Shown here: positions 1 to 7,322 of the stretch, piece by piece
Numbering within the stretch: position 1 is the first letter of the stretch
How the letters are laid out: each line of letters opens with the position of its first letter
Assembly (NCBI GenBank): GCA_031277255.1
Contig: JAITMS010000060.1
Location: forward strand, 1 to 48,730
Origin: Azonexus sp.
GTDB lineage: Bacteria; Pseudomonadota; Gammaproteobacteria; Burkholderiales; Rhodocyclaceae
DNA: 48,730 nt
Reading direction: 5' to 3'
The notes under the pieces: model-generated
What the model was told of the DNA's origin: nothing
The model's database searches: none
Seen by the model: the letters and a program-made list of their open reading frames with translations, nothing else
Translations under genes and position numbers: made by a program

Positions 1-2
1 AC

Positions 3-584
3 CCAACCGCCTACGTGCACCCCAGCGCCGTGCTGATCGGCGACGTCATCGTCGGCCCCGGCTGTTACGTCGGCCCCTGCGCCAGCCTGCGCGGCGATTT
101 TGGCCGACTGATTCTGGAACGCGGCGCCAACCTGCAAGACACCTGCGTCATGCACGGCTTTCCCGGCGCCGACACAGTGGTCGAAGAAGACGGCCACATC
201 GGCCACGGCGCCGTGCTGCACGGCTGTCGCGTCAAGAAAAACGCGCTGGTCGGCATGAACGCCGTCATCCTCGACAATACCGTCATCGGCGAAGCCGCCA
301 TCGTCGCCGCCAGCGCCTTCATCAAGGCTGGCATTGAAATCCCGGCCAGAACCCTGGTCGCCGGAGCGCCCGCCAAGATCATCCGCCCGTTGTCGGACGA
401 AGAAATCGGCTGGAAGAGCGACGGCACCCGCCTCTATCAGGAACTGACCCGCCGCTGCCTGGCCACTCTGGTCGAATGCGACCCGCTCACCGCCATCGAA
501 GCCAACCGCCCGCGCCTCCACATCCCCGACGTGCTGCCGCTGGTCGAACTCAAGCAACGGCGCTTTCAGGAGACAGAAGACTGA
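3..584 (+). CDS. paaY: PaaY/CaiE-like hexapeptide-repeat protein (gamma carbonic anhydrase fold), 5' end cut off
   Basis: The reading frame is open to the left edge (codons for P-T-A-Y before the GTG at 15), so the real start lies outside the window. The visible part is a left-handed beta-helix made of hexapeptide repeats ([13 protein letters not shown] and later turns). Counting from the GTG at 15, the three metal-binding histidines of the gamma-carbonic-anhydrase family are present: H47 (VMHGF), H64 and H69 (GHGAVLHGC), with RGD at 26-28 and NLQD at 39-42. The C-terminal helical extension after residue 125 ([20 protein letters not shown]) is typical of PaaY/CaiE rather than plain gamma-CA. 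PaaY is a thioesterase of phenylacetate degradation, but no paa genes are visible here, so the substrate is uncertain. Confidence 0.8.
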   Translation, partial: PTAYVHPSAVLIGDVIVGPGCYVGPCASLRGDFGRLILERGANLQDTCVMHGFPGADTVVEEDGHIGHGAVLHGCRVKKNALVGMNAVILDNTVIGEAAIVAASAFIKAGIEIPARTLVAGAPAKIIRPLSDEEIGWKSDGTRLYQELTRRCLATLVECDPLTAIEANRPRLHIPDVLPLVELKQRRFQETED

Positions 585-655
585 GGACAGAAGACAGTAA
601 TATTTGCGCGAGCGAAGCTCGCGGAAGCTGACTGTCTTCCGTCCTCTGTCCTTTG
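583..655. repeat. Nested palindromic intergenic repeat
   Basis: The gap between the two genes is filled by an imperfect inverted repeat: GAGGACAGAAGACAGTAA on the left and the complement of GAGGACGGAAGACAGTCA on the right (two mismatches). Between the arms is a smaller perfect hairpin, GCGAGC-GAA-GCTCGC. It looks like a REP-type mobile palindrome and covers the end of the first gene. Confidence 0.6.
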
Positions 656-670
656 TCCTCCGTCTAGCCG

Positions 671-1453
671 ATGTCTACTGTCTGGTTCCTCAAAAACCTG
701 CTCGCCACCCTGCTGCTGCCGCCCGCCAATGGCCTCTGCCTGCTCGCGCTTGCCGGTCTGTTGCGCAAGCGCCGCTGGGCTGGCGCGCTGGCCGTCGGCG
801 GCACGCTGCTGTTGCTGGCGCAAAGTCTGCCGCCCGTCGCCAACGGGCTGATCTGGACGCTCGAAAAGCGGGCCGGGCCGGTGCTCGACGACCCGCAGGG
901 CGCTGAAGCCATCGTCATCCTTGGCGGTGGCTTGACCGACGCCGCTGAATACGGCGGCGAAACCCTGAACCAGCGCAGTCTGGCGCGCGCCCGCTACGGC
1001 GCTGTCGTCGCCCGGCGCTACCCGCTACCGGTGCTGGTCAGTGGCGGCAAGCCCGTCGACAAGCAGCGCCCGGAAGCCGACCTCATCAGCGAGGCGTTGG
1101 AGCGCGAATTCGGCGTCGCCGTGCGCTGGCGCGAAAGCGCCTCCCTTGATACCGCCGACAACGCCGTCCTCTCTGCCGAACTGCTGCACGCCGCCGGTAT
1201 CCGCCGCATCATCCTGGTCACTCAAGCCTTCCACATGCCGCGCGCCCGCCGCCTGTTTACCGCCGCCGGGCTGGAGGTGACGCCCGCCGCGACCGAACTC
1301 GGCCAAGGCGAGATCTGGCCGGAACATGTCATCGACTGGCTGCCGCAAGCCAGCGCCCTGCACAACTCCTACTACGCGCTGCACGAGTGGCTGGGCATTG
1401 CCTGGCTGGATTTGCAGGCGCTGCTGCGCCAAGATGGCGCTCAAACACCATAA
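671..1453 (+). CDS. ElyC/SanA/YdcF-family (DUF218) membrane protein
   Basis: A 260-residue protein with two hydrophobic N-terminal segments (about residues 5-28 and 36-58) followed by a DUF218 domain: VILGGG at about 77, R-AR-GA near 100, and the late motif ILVTQAFHMPRARR. The family includes ElyC, which affects peptidoglycan and lipid-carrier metabolism in E. coli, and SanA; the enzymatic activity is not settled. The architecture (two TM helices plus DUF218, about 260 residues) matches ElyC/YdcF-type envelope proteins. It lies alone between a palindromic repeat and the tracrRNA terminator hairpin, which on this strand also marks the end of its transcript. Confidence 0.8.
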   Translation: MSTVWFLKNLLATLLLPPANGLCLLALAGLLRKRRWAGALAVGGTLLLLAQSLPPVANGLIWTLEKRAGPVLDDPQGAEAIVILGGGLTDAAEYGGETLNQRSLARARYGAVVARRYPLPVLVSGGKPVDKQRPEADLISEALEREFGVAVRWRESASLDTADNAVLSAELLHAAGIRRIILVTQAFHMPRARRLFTAAGLEVTPAATELGQGEIWPEHVIDWLPQASALHNSYYALHEWLGIAWLDLQALLRQDGAQTP

Positions 1454-1463
1454 GCGGCAAATG

Positions 1464-1551
1464 AAAAGCCCGGCGGTTTGAGCCGCCGGGCTTTGGATAC
1501 AGGTTATTTACCTTTATTGTAGCAACGGCTCTCACCCCGGATTGCAACAAC
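1464..1551 (-). ncRNA. tracrRNA of the type II-C CRISPR-Cas9 system
   Basis: The minus strand reads, 5' to 3': an anti-repeat (1551-1516), a short hairpin (AGGT/ACCT, 1513-1501), and the terminator hairpin (1494-1465), about 88 nt. The anti-repeat is complementary to the crRNA-sense repeat: 23 positions pair with one mismatch (and one terminal G-U) through CAATCCGGGGTGAGAG, then there is an unpaired internal bulge, then a further 8-bp helix through TTGCTACAA. The bulged region CCGTTGCTACAATAA has the same layout as N. meningitidis tracrRNA (known example). It is transcribed away from cas9, and its predicted start is at the first anti-repeat base. It is needed for crRNA pairing, Cas9 loading and, in most systems, RNase III processing. 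Shorter than the Neisseria tracrRNA, with a reduced nexus stem. Confidence 0.88.
1465..1494 (-). terminator. Rho-independent terminator of the tracrRNA (may also serve the upstream gene)
   Basis: A perfect 12-bp stem, AAAGCCCGGCGG / CCGCCGGGCTTT, with a 6-nt loop. On the minus strand the stem is followed by a U-run (GGGCTTTTC), which gives tracrRNA its 3' end. On the plus strand only three T follow, so it is weaker for the gene ending at 1453. Confidence 0.85.
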
Positions 1552-1558
1552 GGAATAA

Positions 1559-1588
1559 ATTATACAGGGAGGAAAACATGAGCAACAA
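1559..1588 (-). promoter_or_regulatory. Promoter of the tracrRNA, overlapping the cas9 start
   Basis: On the minus strand a perfect TATAAT (1564-1559) lies 18 bases downstream of TTGTTG (1588-1583). The start would fall near 1551, exactly at the anti-repeat's 5' end. The -35 lies in cas9 codons 2-4 and the spacer covers the cas9 Shine-Dalgarno (GGGAGG, 1567-1572) and ATG. Confidence 0.7.
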
Positions 1589-4500
1589 ACCACGGAAAAA
1601 TTTCGGGCCACTCACTTTCGGGTTTGACATCGGCATTGCTTCGGTCGGCTGGTGCGTCATCGTCGAGATCAACGGAAAACTTTATATTCTCGACCTCGGC
1701 GTGCGCTGTTTTGACAAGGCGGAAACCGCCAAGGAAGGCGATCCGCTCAATCTGGCCCGGCGCGCCGCTCGCCTGATGCGCCGCCGTTTGCGTCGCCGCG
1801 CATGGCGGCTGACCAAGCTGGCGCGGCTTTTGAAGCGTCAAGGCTTGATTGCCGACACCCAGGATGTGCAAAACCCGCTGGGGAAATCGCCCTGGCAACT
1901 GCGCGCCGAAGGCTTGGATCGGCTATTGACGCCGGTCGAATGGGCGCATGTGCTCTACCATTTGTGCAAACATCGCGGCTTTCACTGGATCAGCCGCGCC
2001 GAGGAAAAGAAAGCGGAGTCCGACGGCGGCGAAGGCGGCCGTGTCAAGAAGGGGCTGGCGAACACCAAGCGGCTCATGCTGGAGAAAAACTACCGCAGCG
2101 CCGCCGAAATGGTGCTCGCCGAATTCCCGGAGGCGCAGCGTAATAAACAGGGCGAATACAACAAGGCGCTGTCGCGCCTGCTGATCGGCGAGGAAATCGA
2201 ATTACTGTTCAAACGCCAGCGCGAATTTGGCAACCCGCACGCCTCATCCGAATTTGAAGCGCGCATTGTCGGCAATGGCGACCACAAAACCGGCCTGTTC
2301 TGGGAACAAAAACCACCGCTATCCGGCGAAAATTTGCTCAAGATGCTGGGCCATTGCACTTTCGAGAAAGCCGAATATCGCGCGCCCAAGGCCAGCTATC
2401 ACGCCGAGCGCCATGTCTGGCTGACCCGGCTCAACAATCTGCGCCTCGTCATCGACGGCAACGCCCGTCCGCTCAATGAAGCCGAGCGGCAAGCCGCCTT
2501 GCCGCTGCCCTACAACCAGGCCGGCGACTTCACCTACAAGCAACTCAAAGCCGCGCTGGTCAAGGTTGGTCTGATTCCAGAGAGCGCCAAATTCGCTGGA
2601 CTGAATTACGCCACGCAGCAAGCCGAAAAAGCCAAAGACCCGGAATCGGAACGTCTGGTCAAGCTCCCGGCATGGCAGGAAATTCGCAAAACATTGAAGG
2701 AAGCCGGACTGGAAACGGAATGGCAAGGCATTGCCAGCCAGCCGGAACTGCTCGACCAGATTGCCTGGGTGCTCAGTGTGTTCAAGGACGGCAGCGAAGT
2801 GGACCGGGAGTTGCGCAAGCTGCCGTTACCTGGCGGTGAAAAAACGCTTGAAGCGTTGAGCGAAATCAGTTTCGACAAATTCAGCAATCTGTCGCTCAAG
2901 GCGCTGCGCCAAATCGTCCCGCATATGGAAAGCGGACTGCGCTATGACGAGGCTTGTGAAAAAGCGGGCTATCACCACAGCCAGTTGTTCAAAGCGGGCG
3001 AAGGTCGGGAGAAATACCTGCCGCCGCTCTATTCTGGCCGCGACAAGGATGGCCGCATGGTGTTCAACGAAGACGAGGATATTCCCCGTAATCCGGTCGT
3101 CCTGCGCTCGCTCAATCAGGCGCGCAAGGTTTTGAATGCGCTGGTGCGCCAATATGGTTCGCCTTCCGCCGTGCATATTGAGATGGCGCGGGATTTGTCG
3201 CGCCCCATGGATGAACGTAACAAGATTAAGAAAGCGCAAGACGAATACCGCGAGCACAACGAAAAGGCCAAGGCGGATTTTGCGACGGAATTCGGCATCG
3301 AAGCCAGGAGCCGCGAGTTCGAGAAATATCTGCTCTACCGCGAGCAACAGGGCAAATGCGCCTACTCACTGGCGCCGCTCGATCTTGACCGCGTCCTGCA
3401 CGATCAAGGCTATGTCGAGGTCGATCATGTGCTGCCCTACTCGCGCAGCTATGATGACAGTAAAAACAACAAAGTGCTGGCGCTCACGAGTGAAAACCGC
3501 AACAAAGGCAATCGCACGCCCTATGAATATCTCGATGGCGCCAGCGACAGCGAACGCTGGCGCAATTTCGCCGCCTATGTCACAGGCAACAAATCCTACC
3601 GGCTGGCCAAACGCAACCGCTTGCTGCGCAAAAATTTCGGCGCGGAAGAATCGAAAGACTTCATGGAGCGCAATCTCAACGACACGCGCTACGTCTGTAA
3701 ATTCTTCAAAGGCTATATCGAACGCCATTTGCAACTGGCCGAGGGCAGCGAGAGCAAACGCTGCGTCGTCCTCAGCGGCCAGCTCACAGCTTTTCTGCGC
3801 GCCCGCTGGGGCTTGACCAAGGTGCGCGGCGACAGCGACCGCCACCACGCGCTCGACGCCACCGTCATCGCCGCGTGCAGCTACAGCCTCGTCAAACGCC
3901 TGTCGGACTATTCACGCCGCAAGGAACTGGAACAGGCCGGTAACGTCATCGACATGGAAACCGGAGAAATCCGCGACCCGGCGCTGTTGGCGAAGCTGGA
4001 GCAACATTTCCCGAAACCGTGGGAACACTTCCGCGAAGAATTGTTGCTACGCCTCAATACCGATGACCCGGCCATACTCAAAGCCGAGGCGGAACGCGGC
4101 GGCTATCCGCCTGAACTACTGGAAAACGTGCGTCCCCTGTTTGTCTCCAGAGCGCCGCAACGGCGCAACAGCGGCGCGGCGCACAAGGAAACAATCTACG
4201 CGCAACCGGAAAGCCTCAAGGCTCAAGGCGGCGTTACGCAGAAAGCGCCGCTCTCCAGCCTGACGCTCAAGGACTTGGACAAGCTGATCGACCCGCACCG
4301 CAACGAAAAACTGTACGCCGCCATCCGCACCCGCCTGGAAGCGCACGGCGGCAAAGGCGACAAAGCCTTTCCGCCAGACAACCCGCTACGCAAGCCCGAC
4401 CGGGACGGCAACCCAACCGGCCCCATCGTCCGCGCCATCACGATGGTCATCGACAAACTATCAGGCATCCCGATCCGCGGCGGCATCGCCAAAAACGACA

Positions 4501-4922
4501 CCATGCTGCGCGTCGATGTCTTCCGGCATAAAAAAGACGGGAAATACCATTTGGTGCCGGTGTATGTGCATCACGCGGTGGCGAAGGAGTTGCCGAATCG
4601 GGCAATTATTCAAGGTAAAGATGAGGATGAGTGGACGCAAATTGATGATGCCAATTTTGATTTTTTGTTTTCCCTTTACCCAAACGATCTTGTTCATATC
4701 AAGCAAAAAGGCAAGGAACCAGTTGTTGGCTACTATTCGGGATGCGACCGTACTACTGGAAATTTGGCGGTCTGGGTACATGACCGAAACTCGCAGCTTG
4801 GTAAGGACGGTTTGATTCGCGGCATTGGAGTCAAAACAGCATTAAGCGTAGAGAAATTCAACGTCGACACCCTGGGCCACATCTACCTCGCCCCACCGGA
4901 GCAACGCCGTGGCCTGGCGTAG
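1578..4922 (+). CDS. cas9: Type II-C CRISPR-associated endonuclease Cas9
   Basis: RNA-guided DNA endonuclease, 1114 residues, in the size range of compact II-C Cas9. The ATG at 1578 is chosen because GGGAGG lies 5 bases upstream; the open frame extends to 1542 but without a site. Domains: RuvC-I with D17 (FGFDIGIASVGW); arginine-rich bridge helix 58-88; recognition lobe to about 500; RuvC-II with E535 (VHIEMARDLSRP); HNH with D616-H617 (VEVDHVLPYSRS); RuvC-III with H757 and D760 (DRHHALDA); then the wedge and PAM-interacting domain. All catalytic residues are intact, and the layout parallels Neisseria Cas9 (D16, E504, H588, H723, D726). It overlaps cas1 by 14 bases. The segment 4560-4860, coding residues about 995-1094, is much AT-richer than the rest (see findings). 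The PAM cannot be read from sequence. Confidence 0.97.
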   Translation: MSNKPRKNFGPLTFGFDIGIASVGWCVIVEINGKLYILDLGVRCFDKAETAKEGDPLNLARRAARLMRRRLRRRAWRLTKLARLLKRQGLIADTQDVQNPLGKSPWQLRAEGLDRLLTPVEWAHVLYHLCKHRGFHWISRAEEKKAESDGGEGGRVKKGLANTKRLMLEKNYRSAAEMVLAEFPEAQRNKQGEYNKALSRLLIGEEIELLFKRQREFGNPHASSEFEARIVGNGDHKTGLFWEQKPPLSGENLLKMLGHCTFEKAEYRAPKASYHAERHVWLTRLNNLRLVIDGNARPLNEAERQAALPLPYNQAGDFTYKQLKAALVKVGLIPESAKFAGLNYATQQAEKAKDPESERLVKLPAWQEIRKTLKEAGLETEWQGIASQPELLDQIAWVLSVFKDGSEVDRELRKLPLPGGEKTLEALSEISFDKFSNLSLKALRQIVPHMESGLRYDEACEKAGYHHSQLFKAGEGREKYLPPLYSGRDKDGRMVFNEDEDIPRNPVVLRSLNQARKVLNALVRQYGSPSAVHIEMARDLSRPMDERNKIKKAQDEYREHNEKAKADFATEFGIEARSREFEKYLLYREQQGKCAYSLAPLDLDRVLHDQGYVEVDHVLPYSRSYDDSKNNKVLALTSENRNKGNRTPYEYLDGASDSERWRNFAAYVTGNKSYRLAKRNRLLRKNFGAEESKDFMERNLNDTRYVCKFFKGYIERHLQLAEGSESKRCVVLSGQLTAFLRARWGLTKVRGDSDRHHALDATVIAACSYSLVKRLSDYSRRKELEQAGNVIDMETGEIRDPALLAKLEQHFPKPWEHFREELLLRLNTDDPAILKAEAERGGYPPELLENVRPLFVSRAPQRRNSGAAHKETIYAQPESLKAQGGVTQKAPLSSLTLKDLDKLIDPHRNEKLYAAIRTRLEAHGGKGDKAFPPDNPLRKPDRDGNPTGPIVRAITMVIDKLSGIPIRGGIAKNDTMLRVDVFRHKKDGKYHLVPVYVHHAVAKELPNRAIIQGKDEDEWTQIDDANFDFLFSLYPNDLVHIKQKGKEPVVGYYSGCDRTTGNLAVWVHDRNSQLGKDGLIRGIGVKTALSVEKFNVDTLGHIYLAPPEQRRGLA

Positions 4923-5814
4923 TGTCATGATCTCCCGCCCGGCCAAGCTGCGGCGGGAGCATTACTCACTGGCGATCGAGCAGGAAGAAACCGCCTTCGT
5001 GCCGTTCGAGGACATTGCCGTCATTGTCCTCAATCACCGCGAAATCACGCTCACCCATCCCGTGCTGTCGGCCTGCGCCGAATACGGCATCGGCTTGTAC
5101 GCCACCGGCAGCAACCATCAACCAGCGGGCGTTTTTCTGCCCTTTCTGTCGCACTCACGTACCACGCGCATGATGCGCAAGCAACTCGCCATCGCCCGTC
5201 CTGCCGCCAAGCAGGCATGGGCGGCGATGGTCAAACGCAAGATCGAGAATCAGGCGGCCTGCCTGCGGCTCTGCGGTAAAAAAGGCGTGGATCGCATCGA
5301 GTCCTATGCGCGCCGTGTGCGCTCCGGCGACCCTGACAATCTCGAAGGTCAGGCCGCTGCCTTCTATTTTGCGCAACTGTTCGGCTCCGATTTTTATCGC
5401 GCGGATGAAAAACGCTGGACGAACGCCGCACTCAACTATGGCTATGCCGTGCTGCGCGGCGCCATCGCGCGCGGCCTGGTCGCGCATGGCTTGCATCCAA
5501 CCATCGGCCTGTTCCACGACAGCGAGCAAAATGCCTTCAATCTGGCGGATGACCTGATTGAGCCTTTCCGCCCGCTGGTCGATTTGCATGTCGCCAAACG
5601 CGCCCCTGTAATCGAAGGCGACTTGACGGCAGAGGACAAGCAGACGCTGATTGCTTTGTTGAATATCGACGTAGGAATGCCACAGGGGAAAATGTCCGTC
5701 ATGTCAGCCATTGAATACGCCGTTGAAAGTTTGCTCCGGATATACGAGGAAGACTCGTCTGCGCTTGATTTGCCCAGCCTTATCGGCCTGCAACCGCATC
5801 GGCTGGAGTATTGA
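4909..5814 (+). CDS. cas1: CRISPR adaptation endonuclease Cas1 (type II)
   Basis: Integrase subunit of the Cas1-Cas2 spacer acquisition complex, 301 residues. The GTG start is inside the cas9 end (14-base overlap) and gives MAWRSVMISRPAKL, the usual type II Cas1 N-terminus. Metal-binding residues are visible: E147 (NLEGQAAAFYF), H203 (GLFHDSEQNAF) and E218 (LADDLIEPFRP). Translationally coupled to cas9 and abutting cas2. No csn2 or cas4 follows, which makes the locus subtype II-C. Confidence 0.96.
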   Translation: MAWRSVMISRPAKLRREHYSLAIEQEETAFVPFEDIAVIVLNHREITLTHPVLSACAEYGIGLYATGSNHQPAGVFLPFLSHSRTTRMMRKQLAIARPAAKQAWAAMVKRKIENQAACLRLCGKKGVDRIESYARRVRSGDPDNLEGQAAAFYFAQLFGSDFYRADEKRWTNAALNYGYAVLRGAIARGLVAHGLHPTIGLFHDSEQNAFNLADDLIEPFRPLVDLHVAKRAPVIEGDLTAEDKQTLIALLNIDVGMPQGKMSVMSAIEYAVESLLRIYEEDSSALDLPSLIGLQPHRLEY

Positions 5815-6147
5815 ATGTCCATTGAGACGAGGCGCTATATGCGATTGATCGTCTTCTTCGACCTGCCGATGGTGACAAAGGCTGAGAAAAAAGCCTACGC
5901 CCAGTTCCGCCGTTTCCTGCTCAACGATGGCTACGACATGATCCAGTGGTCGGTCTATGGCCGTATCCTCAACGGTAAAGACGCCGAAACCAAACATCTG
6001 GCCCGCTTGGCAGACAACCTACCGCCGCAAGGCTCGGTGCGCGGCATGACCATCACGGAGAAACAATACGCCGGCATCAAACTCCTGGTCGGCATGCCAC
6101 TTTTTCAGGAAAAAAGAGTTCCAGCCAACCAGATGCTACTGTTCTGA
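5815..6147 (+). CDS. cas2: CRISPR-associated protein Cas2
   Basis: Structural partner of Cas1 in spacer integration, 110 residues. The ferredoxin-like N-terminus RLIVFFDLP has the conserved Asp (D16), followed by YAQFRRFLLNDGYDMIQWSV. The ATG follows the cas1 stop directly (TGA-ATG), with GGAG a few bases upstream in the cas1 end; a second ATG at 5839 is possible. Last gene of the cas operon, 62 bases before the array. Confidence 0.95.
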   Translation: MSIETRRYMRLIVFFDLPMVTKAEKKAYAQFRRFLLNDGYDMIQWSVYGRILNGKDAETKHLARLADNLPPQGSVRGMTITEKQYAGIKLLVGMPLFQEKRVPANQMLLF

Positions 6148-6166
6148 ATCAGGAAAATTTTATGAA

Positions 6167-6199
6167 AAACCCTCGCCCAGCCAAGCTGGGCGAGGGTTT
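6167..6199 (-). terminator. Strong hairpin between cas2 and the array
   Basis: A perfect 15-bp stem AAACCCTCGCCCAGC / GCTGGGCGAGGGTTT with a 3-nt loop. On the minus strand it is followed by TTTTTC, a good terminator for RNA leaving the array; on the plus strand only TTTG follows, a weaker end for cas2. It ends 10 bases from the first repeat. Confidence 0.85.
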
Positions 6200-6209
6200 G
6201 ATGGCAGTC

Positions 6210-7302
6210 ATTGTAGCAATCCGGGGTGAGAGAGGGAGCTACAACGAACTTCCGGGATCATTTCCCAGAGCGTCAATTGTAGCAATCCGGGGTGAGAGAG
6301 GGAGCTACAACATGGCCGAGACGAGGCCGTTGAAGAACAGCATTGTAGCAATCCGGGGTGAGAGAGGGAGCTACAACGTAATCCGTGCCATTAGATGAAA
6401 CGTTTTGATTGTAGCAATCCGGGGTGAGAGAGGGAGCTACAACACGCCTTCACAGACGGCGCAATCTCTGAGTATTGTAGCAATCCGGGGTGAGAGAGGG
6501 AGCTACAACCAGCACGTGGAAGGGCCTCGGCTGGCTGTTATTGTAGCAATCCGGGGTGAGAGAGGGAGCTACAACGGCCGCCATGCCGCGCTCGACCGGG
6601 CCGCGATTGTAGCAATCCGGGGTGAGAGAGGGAGCTACAACTTTTATGTGCCACTATTTCCCGTGTGTCTTATTGTAGCAATCCGGGGTGAGAGAGGGAG
6701 CTACAACTGCGCTCGCTGTCGAGGACGAGGCGAATGGATTGTAGCAATCCGGGGTGAGAGAGGGAGCTACAACCGCCCGTCAAACGGAGACACCCCCGCC
6801 AGAATTGTAGCAATCCGGGGTGAGAGAGGGAGCTACAACAGTGAATCAGTGACATCCAGCGCCTGCTCGATTGTAGCAATCCGGGGTGAGAGAGGGAGCT
6901 ACAACCTGCTCGATCATCTTGAGCGACCACTTGACATTGTAGCAATCCGGGGTGAGAGAGGGAGCTACAACCGCCTCACTCTCGCTGACGTGCTGCAAGC
7001 GATTGTAGCAATCCGGGGTGAGAGAGGGAGCTACAACTCAGCCAGCCAAGAAAGCCCATGCCGCCTTATTGTAGCAATCCGGGGTGAGAGAGGGAGCTAC
7101 AACGTAAGCGCGGCAACACTCGCGGATGTCGTTATTGTAGCAATCCGGGGTGAGAGAGGGAGCTACAACATGCGTCGCGCTTTTTGGATTCGGTATGCTA
7201 TTGTAGCAATCCGGGGTGAGAGAGGGAGCTACAACCGCGCTATCCTTCCCCGTCCTGAAGGGCGAAATTGTAGCAATCCGGGGTGAGAGCGGGCGCAACA
7301 AC
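6210..7302 (-). CRISPR. CRISPR array, 17 repeats and 16 spacers, type II-C
   Basis: Repeats are 36 bases: plus strand begins ATTGTAGCAATCCGGGG and ends GGGAGCTACAAC. Repeat starts are 6210, 6276, 6342 and so on every 66 bases to 7200, then 7267. Fifteen spacers are 30 bases; the last (7236-7266) is 31. Repeats 1-16 look identical; repeat 17 differs at positions 24, 28 and 31 (A to C, A to C, T to A), so the old end is at 7302 and the newest spacer probably next to cas2. The crRNA strand is minus: it reads GTTGTAGCTCCC... and ends TGCTACAAT, an extended -10 promoter as known in Neisseria, so each spacer can be transcribed from its own repeat. The predicted start, about 7 nt into the spacer, would give a guide of roughly 23-24 nt. 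Confidence 0.97.
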
Positions 7303-7322
7303 CGAAGCCCTGAAACGGCCTT

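Noticed and set aside
1542-1577. Longer cas9 start (12 extra codons from TTG 1542)
   Set aside because: It would be coded by the anti-repeat of tracrRNA and lacks a ribosome site, while ATG 1578 has GGGAGG at good distance.
6162-7286. Two open frames (6162-6398 and 6405-7286) coding for a protein with a repeated 22-residue unit (IVAIRGERGSYN)
   Set aside because: The unit of 66 bases (36 + 30) is divisible by three, so the CRISPR array stays open by arithmetic. There is no ribosome site and the variable parts are spacers.
7303-7322. Leader sequence at the pyrC' side of the array
   Set aside because: Only 20 bases separate the last repeat from the pyrC' stop, and that repeat is degenerate, so a leader there is unlikely.
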